Assembly (NCBI GenBank): GCA_964358645.1
Contig: CAYHPW010000028.1
Location: 1 to 32,665, forward strand
Direction: 5' to 3'
DNA: 32,665 nt
Source: JBBTDV01 sp038042605
GTDB lineage: Bacteria > Bdellovibrionota > UBA1018
This document shows positions 8,796 to 19,100 of this stretch, piece by piece. A program made the position numbers and the translations under genes. The notes under the pieces are model-generated. The model did no database searches. It saw only the letters and a program-made list of their open reading frames with translations, and was not told the origin of the DNA. Positions within the stretch are counted from its first letter, which is position 1; each line of letters opens with the position of its first letter.

Positions 8796-9014
8796 TTACA
8801 TGACCCCAGGTGCATTATCCGGCGTACTTCCTGGCAGCGACAAAGACCTCCTGTAGCGGATGGTGGCCTGCACGACCTCCTCAACACTTTCACGCACCAT
8901 TATTTTTTCTCCAGTAGTTAGCGATATGATCGTGTCCGGAGTAGATTCAATAAACTTGATAAGATCACTATTGAGAACAAACTCCTTCGAGTTCAGCCTC
9001 GTCAGCTTAATCAT
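8796..9014 (-). CDS. flbD: FlbD-family flagellar protein
   Basis: This encodes 72 residues from ATG 9014 and begins MIKLTRLNSKEFVLNSDLI, which is the family's usual start; the GTG at 9023 would add three residues without a better ribosome site. It continues with ESTPDTIISLTTGEKIMV, matching the small FlbD/SwrD family found next to motA in many flagellar clusters. In Bacillus SwrD raises motor power; the function here is by homology. Ser/Pro/Asn residues form a short tail. It is the first gene of flbD-motA-motB, and its stop lies inside the motA ribosome site. Confidence 0.92.
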   Translation of the reverse strand: MIKLTRLNSKEFVLNSDLIKFIESTPDTIISLTTGEKIMVRESVEEVVQATIRYRRSLSLPGSTPDNAPGVM

Positions 9015-9060
9015 AGGCAGCACCGTACTTTTAGTGTAACCTCAATAAAGTGGGAGTCAA

Positions 9061-10494
9061 ATGAGCACTAATGTTCAGATCCTGCAAAGTCACGTTTCTG
9101 GCCATACAGCCTACAGAAAACCTCCATCCATAGCTCTTGAAACCGTTGCATTTTTGACGGATCTCGGCACCGCCATACTGCTTTTCTGCCTTACACTGCG
9201 TCTCTTGCATCTGCCAACCGCCCCACGCTGGTGGTGGATGCCGGCAGTTATTCTTGAACTTTCAGTTTTATGGTTCCTACAAAAAGCCTTATTCGGTAGA
9301 ACGATCGGAGGACTTGTCTGGCGCCTGAAAGTCTTTTCCGCAACAAGCACCCAAGCCGGCTGGTTTGACATTGTCACTGAAAGAGTAAAAAACAGATTTT
9401 ATCAAATTGAACGTCTTGATCTTTACACCACACTGACAAATGCCACCGCCACGATAGTTATCTGGGCGATATGCGCTTTCGCGGTAAAAGACCTTTATGC
9501 AAGAAATCCAACATGGGTAATGGCAGAAAAATTGGAGTTCACGGCCTTTTTCCCGACAACAGATGATGCTCCTAATTGGATTAATGTGCCATTTTTTTAC
9601 TCCCTAGGAGCATGGCCAAAGAAATTTAAAGGGCAACCGGTGTTTTATTCATTGCCTTATGAAAAGGGCCCACCATCAAGATTCATCGGTCACATAACGG
9701 CTCGTTGGTTAGAACCCGACATCAAGCTCACACTCGAGGGCCCAAAGACACCAGTCAAATACACCAGCCGAAATGACATAAGACAATGCCTGATGTCCCC
9801 GATCTTCGGCAAAGTACCAGGCATGGACAAAAAACCAGGAGCGATGGATTGCCTGCGCATCAGGGAGGCGGTTCTCAGCCGCCACATAGACGAAATAAAC
9901 AGGATACATCCCAGGCAATGGACGCTGAAATGGTTTGAGGTAGGCAACAAAGCACTCCTAAGAAACGAACAGGTCCAGGGCTTTTATATTCGCGGTGAAA
10001 ACATCTCAAGATTCCAGAGCAGGTTTACAATAATCACTGAAAACGGCGCCCATCAGACCTTTATCCTTAATTCATTTAAAAATTCAGACGGCGAAAGCGC
10101 AGAAAACCTGCTGCAGCATTCGATACGCAGCCTGAGAGTTTCTGCAGATCTAAGCCAGGGCCAAGCATGGATAGACCACCGGCTGGAGAACGTAAAACTT
10201 AACCAGCTTGAGACGCTTTCTCATTCTTCTTCGCTCGAACTACTTGCCGATACTCAGGCACTTCTCGTGGCAAAGTTATCTGTTCAGCCAGCCGTGTATG
10301 ACACGTATTATCACCTTGCAGGAGTTACACTTTTAACTGCACGAAGCGCTTCTGAACGGCGACTACATAACTGGGCCTCCACGGCAAAGCCCATGATAGA
10401 AGCCATACAAAAATATATGAACGATATTGCGCCGCATAATATTCGCAATTCGGAGATTGAAAAATTTCTTAATGAGTCAAAGAAGTATTATTGA
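9061..10494 (+). CDS. Membrane protein with N-terminal RDD-like domain
   Basis: The start at ATG 9061 has a GGGAG ribosome site; the product is 477 residues. The first 145 residues hold three membrane segments (about 26-48, 60-75 and 122-140) and the segment ALFGRTIGGLVWRLKVFS, which corresponds to the FGRTxGK-LxLRV loop of RDD membrane proteins, though the conserved first Arg-Asp is not clear. The remaining roughly 330 residues are soluble, with no family I recognise; they hold two Cys (in RQCLMSP and MDCLRIRE) and several Trp. It is head-to-head with flbD across only 46 bp, so the two promoters must lie close together or inside the neighbouring genes. RDD proteins have been linked to transport; the role here is open. 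Confidence 0.75.
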   Translation: MSTNVQILQSHVSGHTAYRKPPSIALETVAFLTDLGTAILLFCLTLRLLHLPTAPRWWWMPAVILELSVLWFLQKALFGRTIGGLVWRLKVFSATSTQAGWFDIVTERVKNRFYQIERLDLYTTLTNATATIVIWAICAFAVKDLYARNPTWVMAEKLEFTAFFPTTDDAPNWINVPFFYSLGAWPKKFKGQPVFYSLPYEKGPPSRFIGHITARWLEPDIKLTLEGPKTPVKYTSRNDIRQCLMSPIFGKVPGMDKKPGAMDCLRIREAVLSRHIDEINRIHPRQWTLKWFEVGNKALLRNEQVQGFYIRGENISRFQSRFTIITENGAHQTFILNSFKNSDGESAENLLQHSIRSLRVSADLSQGQAWIDHRLENVKLNQLETLSHSSSLELLADTQALLVAKLSVQPAVYDTYYHLAGVTLLTARSASERRLHNWASTAKPMIEAIQKYMNDIAPHNIRNSEIEKFLNESKKYY

Positions 10495-10942
10495 TATTCA
10501 TAAGTTATCGTTACCCCATCTTTAAATTCTTTGTAGTATACTTTTATTATCAACTTTTTTAAAAATGTCCCGATTTATATAAAGTAAGGGAGTAAAAGCA
10601 ACACTCTTTAGGATAGGTCACATATGACACATGCCGAGGCCAAACGCAGGTCTAGATACATCAGCAAATCCGCGAACCTGTACCGATCAATAAATACACA
10701 TCGTTTATTGTTTATACAAAAACAAAACCAGCTCCATATAGCCATGTTTTCTAAATACTTATCGAATATTACAGCGCCGCCGCCATCGGCCTGTAAATTA
10801 ATTACACACAAGTCATATAATAATACACAAGACGAAGCAGCAACATTTGTTGATTTCATTTGGCTTTCCGGATGTCAGTACAAACTTTGCAGCAATCCTA
10901 TAACACCAATAGAGATATTGCATAATGGGGGGGGATATTTTC
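10495..10942. other. Intergenic region upstream of the lipoprotein pair
   Basis: These 448 bp are AT-rich and carry no gene I can support. A 108-codon open frame (10624-10950) has no ribosome site of note and no recognisable protein features. The stretch ends in ATG followed by a run of G: eight G at 10927-10934, eight bases before the TTG I prefer as the lipoprotein start. It probably holds the promoter and leader of that gene, but no -35/-10 pair is convincing. Confidence 0.5.
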
Positions 10943-12784
10943 TTGAGTGAGGTACGTCCTTTAAAGAGCATGATTATCATGACAGCAGCAACAGCTTGTT
11001 GCCTGCCGTTTTTAGCGTCGTGCCTCAACAACAATTCTAAAAAACCAAACAACAACACAACAAGCAATATCGACATAAGTGCGCTGCCAAATACAAAAAG
11101 CCTTGGTAACTCATCCACCCTTACCTTATTTAAAGTAGTCAAAAACCAACTAGACCCCAGCGGAACTCTTGATCTAATCGGTGACGGGACCGGTGCCATG
11201 AGCCACTATTGCTCGTCGGCAGATACATCCACGGGATCACCATCATCAGGACAGACCACGTGCAATTGCACATACACCTATGTGAGATCAAACGGGTATA
11301 CCGAATCATTTGACGTACCAACGGTTTACCGTGAATCAAATATGATTAGATGCAAGTACGACGAGGTCCCATCGGACATCACGTACCTAAAAATCAAAAT
11401 CCATCTCACTAAGGCTGATATGTATTCAAACGAAATAACATACTTCACAAGCAACAGCGGGATAGCCGCAGACCTGGCCAGCCCTCAAAATTTTCTAAGA
11501 GCGCAGCGATACCAATGCAAAGACATAATCACCATACCGTATATATTTGATAAAAGTATTTATGATCCGGTCCAATCAGAAGATCCACGCCTGTCGTGGC
11601 CACTGAATTTTTACACTACAAACATGGGTGCTGCCATAGCGGCTTATGCTTCAGCCCCTGCCGAAAATATAAAGGACTGGAACTGCCCAGCAATACCAAA
11701 CGACACGAGCGCAGGAATAGACCTGACTGTTTACAGCGTACATGCCGATAATGCAGGCAGTAACCTCATCTATCCTCCAACGGGGAGCAAGTTTGATCGC
11801 TCTACATTTTACCTTTCGCGTTCAAAAGGAGGAATATTTAAAGTCCCGCTGAACGCATATATAGCACCAACAGTAAATACAAGAACCTCGGGCTCACCTC
11901 CACCTATCGGCTACGGCGCAAGCCCGATACCATACGGCTACAAGAAAGAAAAATGCCCAAACGATATCAGTATCCCATCAGGCTTCCACTGGGTAAAAGT
12001 ATGGCTCTTCCGCGCGGATTTACCGTCCCGTTATTTTCGCTCCAGCAATATGATGAGAAAAATCGCTTCTATAAGCTGCAATCCAGGTAAATATATCGAT
12101 CCAGAGGTGGGCGAAAGAGACGCTTTCAAAAGCTGTAAAGACAGCAAGGCCATAACCGATATCAATGACAATGCTTCGCTTGCGGCTCGGGTTTTCACGT
12201 ATGCCACAAGCAATGACACTAATACCGGTGATTTAAACATGTGTTTTGATTTTGATAACCCAAACAAAACCTTCGCGCCTTGCAATGATGATGAAGGCAG
12301 GAAACATGCCCCGGGCTGCACCACAAAAGAAGACACGTCACAATTCAGCGGTTATTATGAAAATTTCGCGGCAGGAACCGATGTCTGGGAACAGGCCTAC
12401 ATTAACTCCTTATACAACTGTGGCAGCAAGAGCGGCAACAGAGCCATCAATCCGCTAAACCTGTGCACAAAGAAAATTCCGCATGATTATAGCGAATTAC
12501 TGGATATAGACCTTGATGGATCAAGCGCACGCTATGACTTTTTATTCGTGGTTTCTCCACCGGATATCATGGCAGCAGATATGGCAAAATCATCATATTC
12601 AGCCGGGGATATATACAGGCCATACAGGTTTAAAACCTCAGGGGACCATTCTGAAGGTAATAAGATCAACTACGGCATAAAACTACATGACGTCAGCGAA
12701 AACGGCGATCCTCCTGCCAATGATCAAAACAGGCCGGGTGTATTTCCGGTTTGCGCGCTTCAACCGGATCAACCACAGGACTGA
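10943..12784 (+). CDS. Cysteine-rich lipoprotein, first of a tandem pair
   Basis: Three starts are possible: ATG 10925, TTG 10943 and ATG 10970. I chose TTG 10943 because the G8 tract sits at ribosome-site distance and the start leaves a signal peptide with Arg and Lys before the hydrophobic core (SEVRPLKSMIIMTAATACC), ending in lipobox FLASC. The product is about 613 residues. The mature part is rich in Asn, Ser, Asp, Pro and Tyr, with about 15 Cys after the lipid-bearing one, suggesting several disulfides outside the inner membrane. A pattern of C, CNC with aromatics, a single C and then KIKI is shared with the next gene, so the two look paralogous. I recognise no family. It ends 15 bp before the start of its partner. 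Confidence 0.8.
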   Translation: MSEVRPLKSMIIMTAATACCLPFLASCLNNNSKKPNNNTTSNIDISALPNTKSLGNSSTLTLFKVVKNQLDPSGTLDLIGDGTGAMSHYCSSADTSTGSPSSGQTTCNCTYTYVRSNGYTESFDVPTVYRESNMIRCKYDEVPSDITYLKIKIHLTKADMYSNEITYFTSNSGIAADLASPQNFLRAQRYQCKDIITIPYIFDKSIYDPVQSEDPRLSWPLNFYTTNMGAAIAAYASAPAENIKDWNCPAIPNDTSAGIDLTVYSVHADNAGSNLIYPPTGSKFDRSTFYLSRSKGGIFKVPLNAYIAPTVNTRTSGSPPPIGYGASPIPYGYKKEKCPNDISIPSGFHWVKVWLFRADLPSRYFRSSNMMRKIASISCNPGKYIDPEVGERDAFKSCKDSKAITDINDNASLAARVFTYATSNDTNTGDLNMCFDFDNPNKTFAPCNDDEGRKHAPGCTTKEDTSQFSGYYENFAAGTDVWEQAYINSLYNCGSKSGNRAINPLNLCTKKIPHDYSELLDIDLDGSSARYDFLFVVSPPDIMAADMAKSSYSAGDIYRPYRFKTSGDHSEGNKINYGIKLHDVSENGDPPANDQNRPGVFPVCALQPDQPQD

Positions 12785-12799
12785 TAAAAGAGGATGACA

Positions 12800-15163
12800 A
12801 TGGCCAAGCTTAGCTCGTTTAAAACAACCATAACCATGATAGCAACAGCGTTCATTGCATTATCCTCATGTGCCTTGTCCTCATGTTACAACAAAGGATC
12901 CAAGATCAAACTAAACGAAAAAGCAATCATCACGGATGACACCGGACCGCGCACCAGTGACTACAGGATTTCAAACATCACCATACCGCTCACAGCCGAA
13001 TCAGACGACGACAGTGCTCCGATGACCACGGTCTTTTTCGAGGCAGGCGAATCAAAAGAACCCATCACCAACCACTGTAATAACGCTGACGGCAAAAAAG
13101 AGGTCACGTCAAAACCATGCAGTTGTCGTTTCAGCTGGAATGAGATCAACCAGACAACCGGGATGGACATGGTGATCCAACGAACCGTTGAAACAGCTAT
13201 CACGAATGTACAATCGAATCTGGTCAGTTGCAGCGCCCCCGAAGTTTACACAAAAGAAATACCGGACGGGACACTAATCAAGATATCCATAGTCCCAGGG
13301 CCAGGCAACAACGATAGCTTTAAAATCCCAGCCTACAGCTTGACAAAAAATACCAACCTAATAAACGGAAGTTTCCAGGACGCCCAAGGCCACTTTTTCG
13401 ACAATATTCTGCATTACAGTTGCTATGAGAAGTTTAAACGCGGCATGAGCATACAAAATAAAATGATAAGCGCCACTTCAAACACCGGGATAACCATCAA
13501 TTACCCGGCGGCGAATAAATTCTGCGTACAAAAGGCCAACACAGGCGGAGATAACAACATGAACGAAACTCCAGGTTGTGAATCAATGCCACTGCCTGAA
13601 AACTCCGCCCAAGCATATTATTATAATCTATTCATACGCGACAGCGAGCGAGGCGATATAAACCACGGTAATATAAGATATGCTTGTCCATTGGTATCAG
13701 AGGCCCTTGGACATAACGACGATATAGGCACCAAAGCGCAGTTCTGGCCGCTTGACAGCACATTCTCACTTTCACTTGGACCGACACAAGAATTCAACGT
13801 AGGCGTAGAATCGTTCAGCAAAGTTTCAAAGACAGGCGATCCCGTTTCAGCAGCCTCAAAGAGTTGCTACCCGCCCGCAGAACAAGAGAGCGGAGAGGAC
13901 AGCGGTATAGAACAAAAAGGTGATTCCCTAGTCCAGTCATGCCTTGGCTTCGCAGCTAAACCAAACATAGATGGAACATGTCCCTCCTTCAAGGACGCTC
14001 AAGGCGATATAAGGCTGACATATAGATTGCGAAGGCTCATAGCTCTTTATCCGCCGGTTTTTGATACCGACGGTTATACATTAAGACAAGGACAAGCCAC
14101 CGATACTATATACGTTCTTGACAGGCCTGTTAAATCCTCTACGGCAGACCCGCTTAAACCATTCACGATGCGCGGACCAAAGCCTTGCCCATTTGCATTC
14201 TTTGATCATAAAGCCGTAATGGGTCTTACCGATCCGTTATATCCAAATGGGCTTCCATCCTATGGATCAACAAACGATGCTAACTGGAATGGTAAAAACA
14301 TAGATGGCATTCAATTGCCGAATACTGATTTAGCAAACTCATGTTCCGCAGTGCTACCTATTTTAAACACTGACCGAAGCATTTATTCACTGGCAACCGT
14401 GCATATGCGCAATCCAAAATACAAACAGGTTTATATCAGGCCAGTGCGTGCATGGGCTCCACATTATGTGGAAGACACGGACTTCCAGGCATGCGCCCCA
14501 CAAGCTACACCACTCAGGGATCCACCTATGCATTTTGCCAGGGATGAAAACACAGGAAACGTAGGCTGGTGCGCCGAGTCCTACCCGACACAAAATGATA
14601 ACGTACCATCACTTGACTGGCGGCCCGGCACGAATGACGATTACGGTGGCAAAGTCGCTCCATTCACCTCTCATGCCGTAAAAAACTCAGCCAGCGCAGA
14701 GTGCTCTTACACTCTCCCGTCATCCATACCCACAAAGTATCCCTCCGCCAACGTACTTTCATGCCCAGGCGAATCCACAAACCCAAATCCTTCTGGTATC
14801 AATAAAGCTCTCGCAAGACATCCAGACGATTATATAATCGATAGATATCTTAACCCGCAGAATGGAAAATACACGTTTATCTGCTCGAACAAGACTTGCG
14901 ATCGGACCGTGGTTGCAGCAGGTGTAACCTGGCCGAAGTTCCCGCTTCTTGCCAAGGCTAATAATGTTGAAGAGGCTCTTAAGTTAGACACTACTTATGG
15001 ATGCATAATTACATTTGACAACAACAACACAAAAGCCGGGAAGGCATCGCCAAAACAGGGCTGTTGCGGAACAAATGTGAATGTATGGAGTGGAATAACG
15101 AGCAATACGCCTTCAGCCGCTCACCTTGAACCAGATGCTCAGTGCCTGACACCCGAGTACTGA
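12800..15163 (+). CDS. Cysteine-rich lipoprotein, second of a tandem pair
   Basis: This encodes 787 residues. ATG 12800 is preferred over ATG 12794 because the AGAGG ribosome site touches the upstream ATG but is six bases from this one. The signal peptide ends in a doubled lipobox, ALSSC ALSSC, and either Cys could be the lipidated one. There are about 23 further Cys, in motifs such as KPCSC, SNKTCD and QGCCGTN. The region around residues 75-190 resembles the upstream protein: NHC, PCSCRFSW, VSCSAP, IPDGTLIKISI and HYSC correspond to HYC, TCNCTYTY, IRCKYD, VPSDITYLKIKI and RYQC. No enzyme motif is visible. A surface or periplasmic disulfide-rich protein is the most that can be inferred. Confidence 0.82.
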   Translation: MAKLSSFKTTITMIATAFIALSSCALSSCYNKGSKIKLNEKAIITDDTGPRTSDYRISNITIPLTAESDDDSAPMTTVFFEAGESKEPITNHCNNADGKKEVTSKPCSCRFSWNEINQTTGMDMVIQRTVETAITNVQSNLVSCSAPEVYTKEIPDGTLIKISIVPGPGNNDSFKIPAYSLTKNTNLINGSFQDAQGHFFDNILHYSCYEKFKRGMSIQNKMISATSNTGITINYPAANKFCVQKANTGGDNNMNETPGCESMPLPENSAQAYYYNLFIRDSERGDINHGNIRYACPLVSEALGHNDDIGTKAQFWPLDSTFSLSLGPTQEFNVGVESFSKVSKTGDPVSAASKSCYPPAEQESGEDSGIEQKGDSLVQSCLGFAAKPNIDGTCPSFKDAQGDIRLTYRLRRLIALYPPVFDTDGYTLRQGQATDTIYVLDRPVKSSTADPLKPFTMRGPKPCPFAFFDHKAVMGLTDPLYPNGLPSYGSTNDANWNGKNIDGIQLPNTDLANSCSAVLPILNTDRSIYSLATVHMRNPKYKQVYIRPVRAWAPHYVEDTDFQACAPQATPLRDPPMHFARDENTGNVGWCAESYPTQNDNVPSLDWRPGTNDDYGGKVAPFTSHAVKNSASAECSYTLPSSIPTKYPSANVLSCPGESTNPNPSGINKALARHPDDYIIDRYLNPQNGKYTFICSNKTCDRTVVAAGVTWPKFPLLAKANNVEEALKLDTTYGCIITFDNNNTKAGKASPKQGCCGTNVNVWSGITSNTPSAAHLEPDAQCLTPEY

Positions 15164-15168
15164 TCAAA

Positions 15169-16113
15169 ATGCAGCAATTCTTGGTTACGGTCAAAGGAGA
15201 ACACCAAAGAGCAGACTTGGCATTGCTGACAGAACTACTAAAAACAATCACAACGCTCTCAAGAAGCCATGTGAAATCACTTTTCCACAACAAGCGCGTT
15301 CTCATGAGTGGAAAGCCGATTCCACCGTCGTTCTTACTTTCCACGGGAACACATCAACTCGTAATCATTGACTGGAACCCGGAAGAACTGCTCGAAACAA
15401 ATGCCAGGCCGTCAAAGCATGGGCCCTTTCTTCCTACTATTTATGAAGATGAATTTCTGCTCGTACTCAATAAGGAATCAGGCATCCCATCAATACCACA
15501 CACGCCAGAAGAAACAGAAACAGCAGTTGGTTCCGCGCTCGCCAAGGTGCCCTCCATCAGCGACATCGGATATAAGGGCCTTGAGCCAGGCATCATGCAC
15601 AGGCTTGATACGCTTACTAGCGGCATTCTTGTATTTGCGAAAAAACAAGAGGAGTTCCTGCGCTTAAGAGCACTGTGGAAAACAGGGAAAATTAAAAAAA
15701 CATACCGCGCTTTATCAGGGTCAGGGCATCCATTGCCTCCGATGCCGTTTACCATCGATTACCGGATTGCGCATGATGTACGTTCCAAAAAAAGGATGAT
15801 CGCAATTACCGATGATGTGCCAGATAAGCAAATTCGCGGCAAACCAATCAAAGCCGTTACACATGTACTAAAGGCAGCGCAAAGCATGGCGAGCGGGCTC
15901 ACTGAATTTACAATTGAAATCGAAACCGGCGTAATGCACCAGATCCGCTGCCACATGGCCCAGAAAGATTTTCCTATCCTAGGGGACACGATTTATGGTG
16001 GGCAACCTTCATCCAGGCTCTGGCTGCATGCCTGGCGCTTGACGCTTCCAGCCGTCAGTGGAATTGTCTTAACGCTAGAAGCGAAGCTCCCGGCCAGTTG
16101 GCCGGGGTACTAG
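15169..16113 (+). CDS. RluA-family RNA pseudouridine synthase
   Basis: This 314-residue enzyme isomerises uridine in rRNA or tRNA. An N-terminal S4-like RNA-binding region (about 15-65, SRSHVKSLFHNKRVLMSG) is followed by the catalytic domain. The signature HRLDTLTSGILVFAK holds the catalytic Asp147, and the later motif MHQIRCHMAQ with GDTIYGG and LWLHAWRL is also family-typical. I chose ATG 15169, which lies after the lipoprotein stop; GTG 15142 would overlap it. Which RluA/C/D subtype and which target uridine cannot be told. It lies 5 bp after the lipoprotein gene, so it is probably co-transcribed. Its stop shares a CTAG palindrome with the nrdJ stop. Confidence 0.93.
   Translation: MQQFLVTVKGEHQRADLALLTELLKTITTLSRSHVKSLFHNKRVLMSGKPIPPSFLLSTGTHQLVIIDWNPEELLETNARPSKHGPFLPTIYEDEFLLVLNKESGIPSIPHTPEETETAVGSALAKVPSISDIGYKGLEPGIMHRLDTLTSGILVFAKKQEEFLRLRALWKTGKIKKTYRALSGSGHPLPPMPFTIDYRIAHDVRSKKRMIAITDDVPDKQIRGKPIKAVTHVLKAAQSMASGLTEFTIEIETGVMHQIRCHMAQKDFPILGDTIYGGQPSSRLWLHAWRLTLPAVSGIVLTLEAKLPASWPGY
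16089..16106. other. Perfect GC-rich hairpin at a convergent gene junction
   Basis: CCCGGCCA and TGGCCGGG (8 bp each, 2-base spacer) form a strong stem inside the last codons of the pseudouridine synthase gene, just before the shared stop codons of the convergent pair. Neither strand has a T-run after it, so an intrinsic terminator is not supported. A pause site or two-way transcription barrier is possible. Confidence 0.45.
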
Positions 16114-19100
16114 CTACAACCCATACTGTTGCCGCAATTAAGGCATTTATAGCAGCTTCCATTGCGCACGGTTGTGTGCCCACAACTATCACAAGGGGGA
16201 GCGTCCCCCATAAGTTCAGCAAGATGCTCACCAAGACCAGGCTTAGCGCTGGCCGATGTAAACTTCACCGCCGCTTTTGGATTGATTGATGCAGGCACAA
16301 GCGAGGCCATATTTTTATCAGCAGTCAGATCAACAACTGGTTTAACCTGCACAAAATCGGTCCTACCAAGATATTCCATGCCGAGAACCCTGAAAATATA
16401 ATCAACGATGGAGGTGGCCATCTTCACATTAGGATGCCCATCCACGACCCCGGACGGCTCAAACCGCGTGAACGTGAATTTATCGACGAATTCCTTAAGC
16501 GGGACACCGTACTGCAAGCCAAGACTCACTGAAATGGCAAAACAGTTCATCATGGAGCGGTAAGCGGCGCCTTCCTTATGCATGTCAATAAACACTTCAC
16601 CAAGCATCCCGTCATCATACTCACCGGTGCGCAGGTACACCTTGTGACCGCCGATGTTGGCTTCCTGAGTGAACCCAAGGCGTTTAGCAGGGAGCCTTTT
16701 ACGCATAGGTTTGTCCGCTGTGTTTGCCGACACAACATCTCCTGTTTTATTGGATTTATCAGTACTTGATATGCCAGTGCTGCCTGAAGATTTAGAACTA
16801 AGCGGTTGCGATTGTTTGCAACCGTCGCGATAGATCGCTATCGCTTTAAGTCCGAGCTTCCACGCCTGATAATAAATGTCTTCCACCTGCTCTACCGTGG
16901 TCTCATGTGGAAGATTGACTGTTTTTGAAATCGCTCCTGACAAAAATGGCTGGACCGCGCTCATCATCTTAACGTGGCCCATTGGGGCGATGAAGCGTTT
17001 TCCCTTTGTACCGCATTTGCTGGCACAATCAAAAACCGCCAGATGCTCGCTTTTAATGTGCGGAGCGCCTTCAATCGTCATAGCGCCGCAAATCGATTCA
17101 TTGGCTTCCCTGATCTGTGATTCCGAAAGCCCAGCCCAGCGCAGGAAGTTAAACGTAGCCTTCTCATATTCCTGCATTGGCACGCCAATTCGCTTCAACA
17201 ACTCATCGCCAATAGCGTTTCTTGTAAACGCACTTGAGAGTTCAAATGTTCCTGGCAGAGTTTTTTCTATCTTCGCTATGTCTGCATCTTCCATCCCCTT
17301 TGACCTAAGGAACTCATGATCCACATGCGATGAACCATCGAAGCTCATGACACCAAGGAGATATCTTAGGATATCCGCTATCTCTTTTTCGTCATATCCC
17401 AAATTACTGAGTGCCGACGGGACAGACTGGTTAATGATCTTGAAGTATCCACCCCCCGCAAGCTTCTTGAATTTCACCAGGGCGAAGTCAGGCTCGATCC
17501 CGGTGGTGTCACAATCCATGAGTAAGCCTATAGTGCCAGTAGGAGCCAACACAGACACTTGAGCGTTTCGAAACCCGAAGCGATCTCCCATCGCCAAAGC
17601 CGCAGCCCAGTCCTGCTTTGCTGCTTTTACTAGTTCATCCGGCAGGAGCGCAGAATCCATATTGTGAGCTTCATCCCGGTGTTTTGAAATCACCTTGATC
17701 ATGCAATCACGGTTACGGCTAAACCCATCAAACGCCCCGAGCACTGAAGCTATTTCCGCGCTGACCGCATATGCATGACCTGTCATTATTGCCGTCAAGG
17801 CGGCAGCCCATGCGCGCCCTTCCTGGCTGTCGTATGGGATCCCTTTAAGCATCAAGAGAGTGCCGAGGTTGGCGTAGCCTAGTCCTAGAGAACGATATTC
17901 ATGCGAGTTCCTGGCGATGAGTTCCGTTGGGTAACTTGATAATCCAACGAGCAGCTCTTGGGCGGTGATTAAGATCCTACATGCACGCCTGTATCCCTCA
18001 ATGTCGATACTCCCGTCCGTCTGGAGAAATTTTATAAGATTCAACGAAGCAAGATTGCACGCGCTATCATCAAGAAACATGTATTCCGAACACGGATTTG
18101 AGGCACGAATCCGGCCAGTATTAATACATGTATGCCAGTTATTGATGGTGGTATCGAATTGCAGGCCTGGGTCGGCACAGGCCCATGCTGCCTGAGCTAC
18201 CGTCCGCCACAAATGCCTAGAATCGTATGTATCTATCACCTCACCTGTTGTCCGCGCCTTTGTTTCCCACTTCCCATTTTGTTCCACCACACGCATAAAC
18301 TCATCGGTGATGCGAAGCGAGTTATTCGAATTCTGCCCGCCAACACTGCGGTATGCCTCGCTGTTGAAGTCAGTGCCATAACCAGCAGCAATCAGAGCCG
18401 CCGCCTTCCGCTCCTCCCTGCTCTTCCAGGTTATAAAATCCATAATCTCGGGGTGATCCATTTCCAAAGAAACCATCTTAGCCGCGCGCCTAGTGGTTCC
18501 GCCTGACTTGGTGGCCCCGGCACCTTTGTCAAAGACATCAAGGAAACTCATAAGCCCAGAGGAACTGCCGCCGCCAGACAGCTTCTCCTGCTTGCCGCGG
18601 ACCTTGGAAAAATTAGTGCCGGTTCCAGAACCATATTTGAACAACCGCGCCTCGTTTTTAACCAGTTGAAAAATCGACATCAGATCATCGTCAACAGATT
18701 GAATAAAACATGCGGAACACTGCGGTCTGGAATAAGCATTTTTCGTTTCTGTTATTCTTTTTTGCTGCGGATCCCACGCATAATTGCCTCCAGAGCCCCC
18801 TATGCCGTATTCACTATACAGCCCCAGATTAAACCACACAGGCGAGTTAAACGCCCCGATATGATGTATAAGCAGATGCGAAAGCTCATCCTCGAAAACC
18901 TCGGCAGTTTGCACATCAAAATAGCCCATGCTTTCGCCGTACGTCCTTAAAGTGTGCGCGATCCTGTAAATGACTTGCTTGATGGATGTCTCGTATCCGA
19001 CGCCTGGGACTCCAGCCTTGCGAAAATATTTCGATACAAGGATATCGATGGAAAGTTGGCTCCAATCGGTTGGAACCTCGACATTACTCATTTCAAAAAC

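Noticed and set aside
10624..10950. 108-codon open frame upstream of the lipoproteins
   Set aside because: No convincing ribosome site, composition unlike the neighbours, no recognisable feature, and an overlap with the lipoprotein start region.
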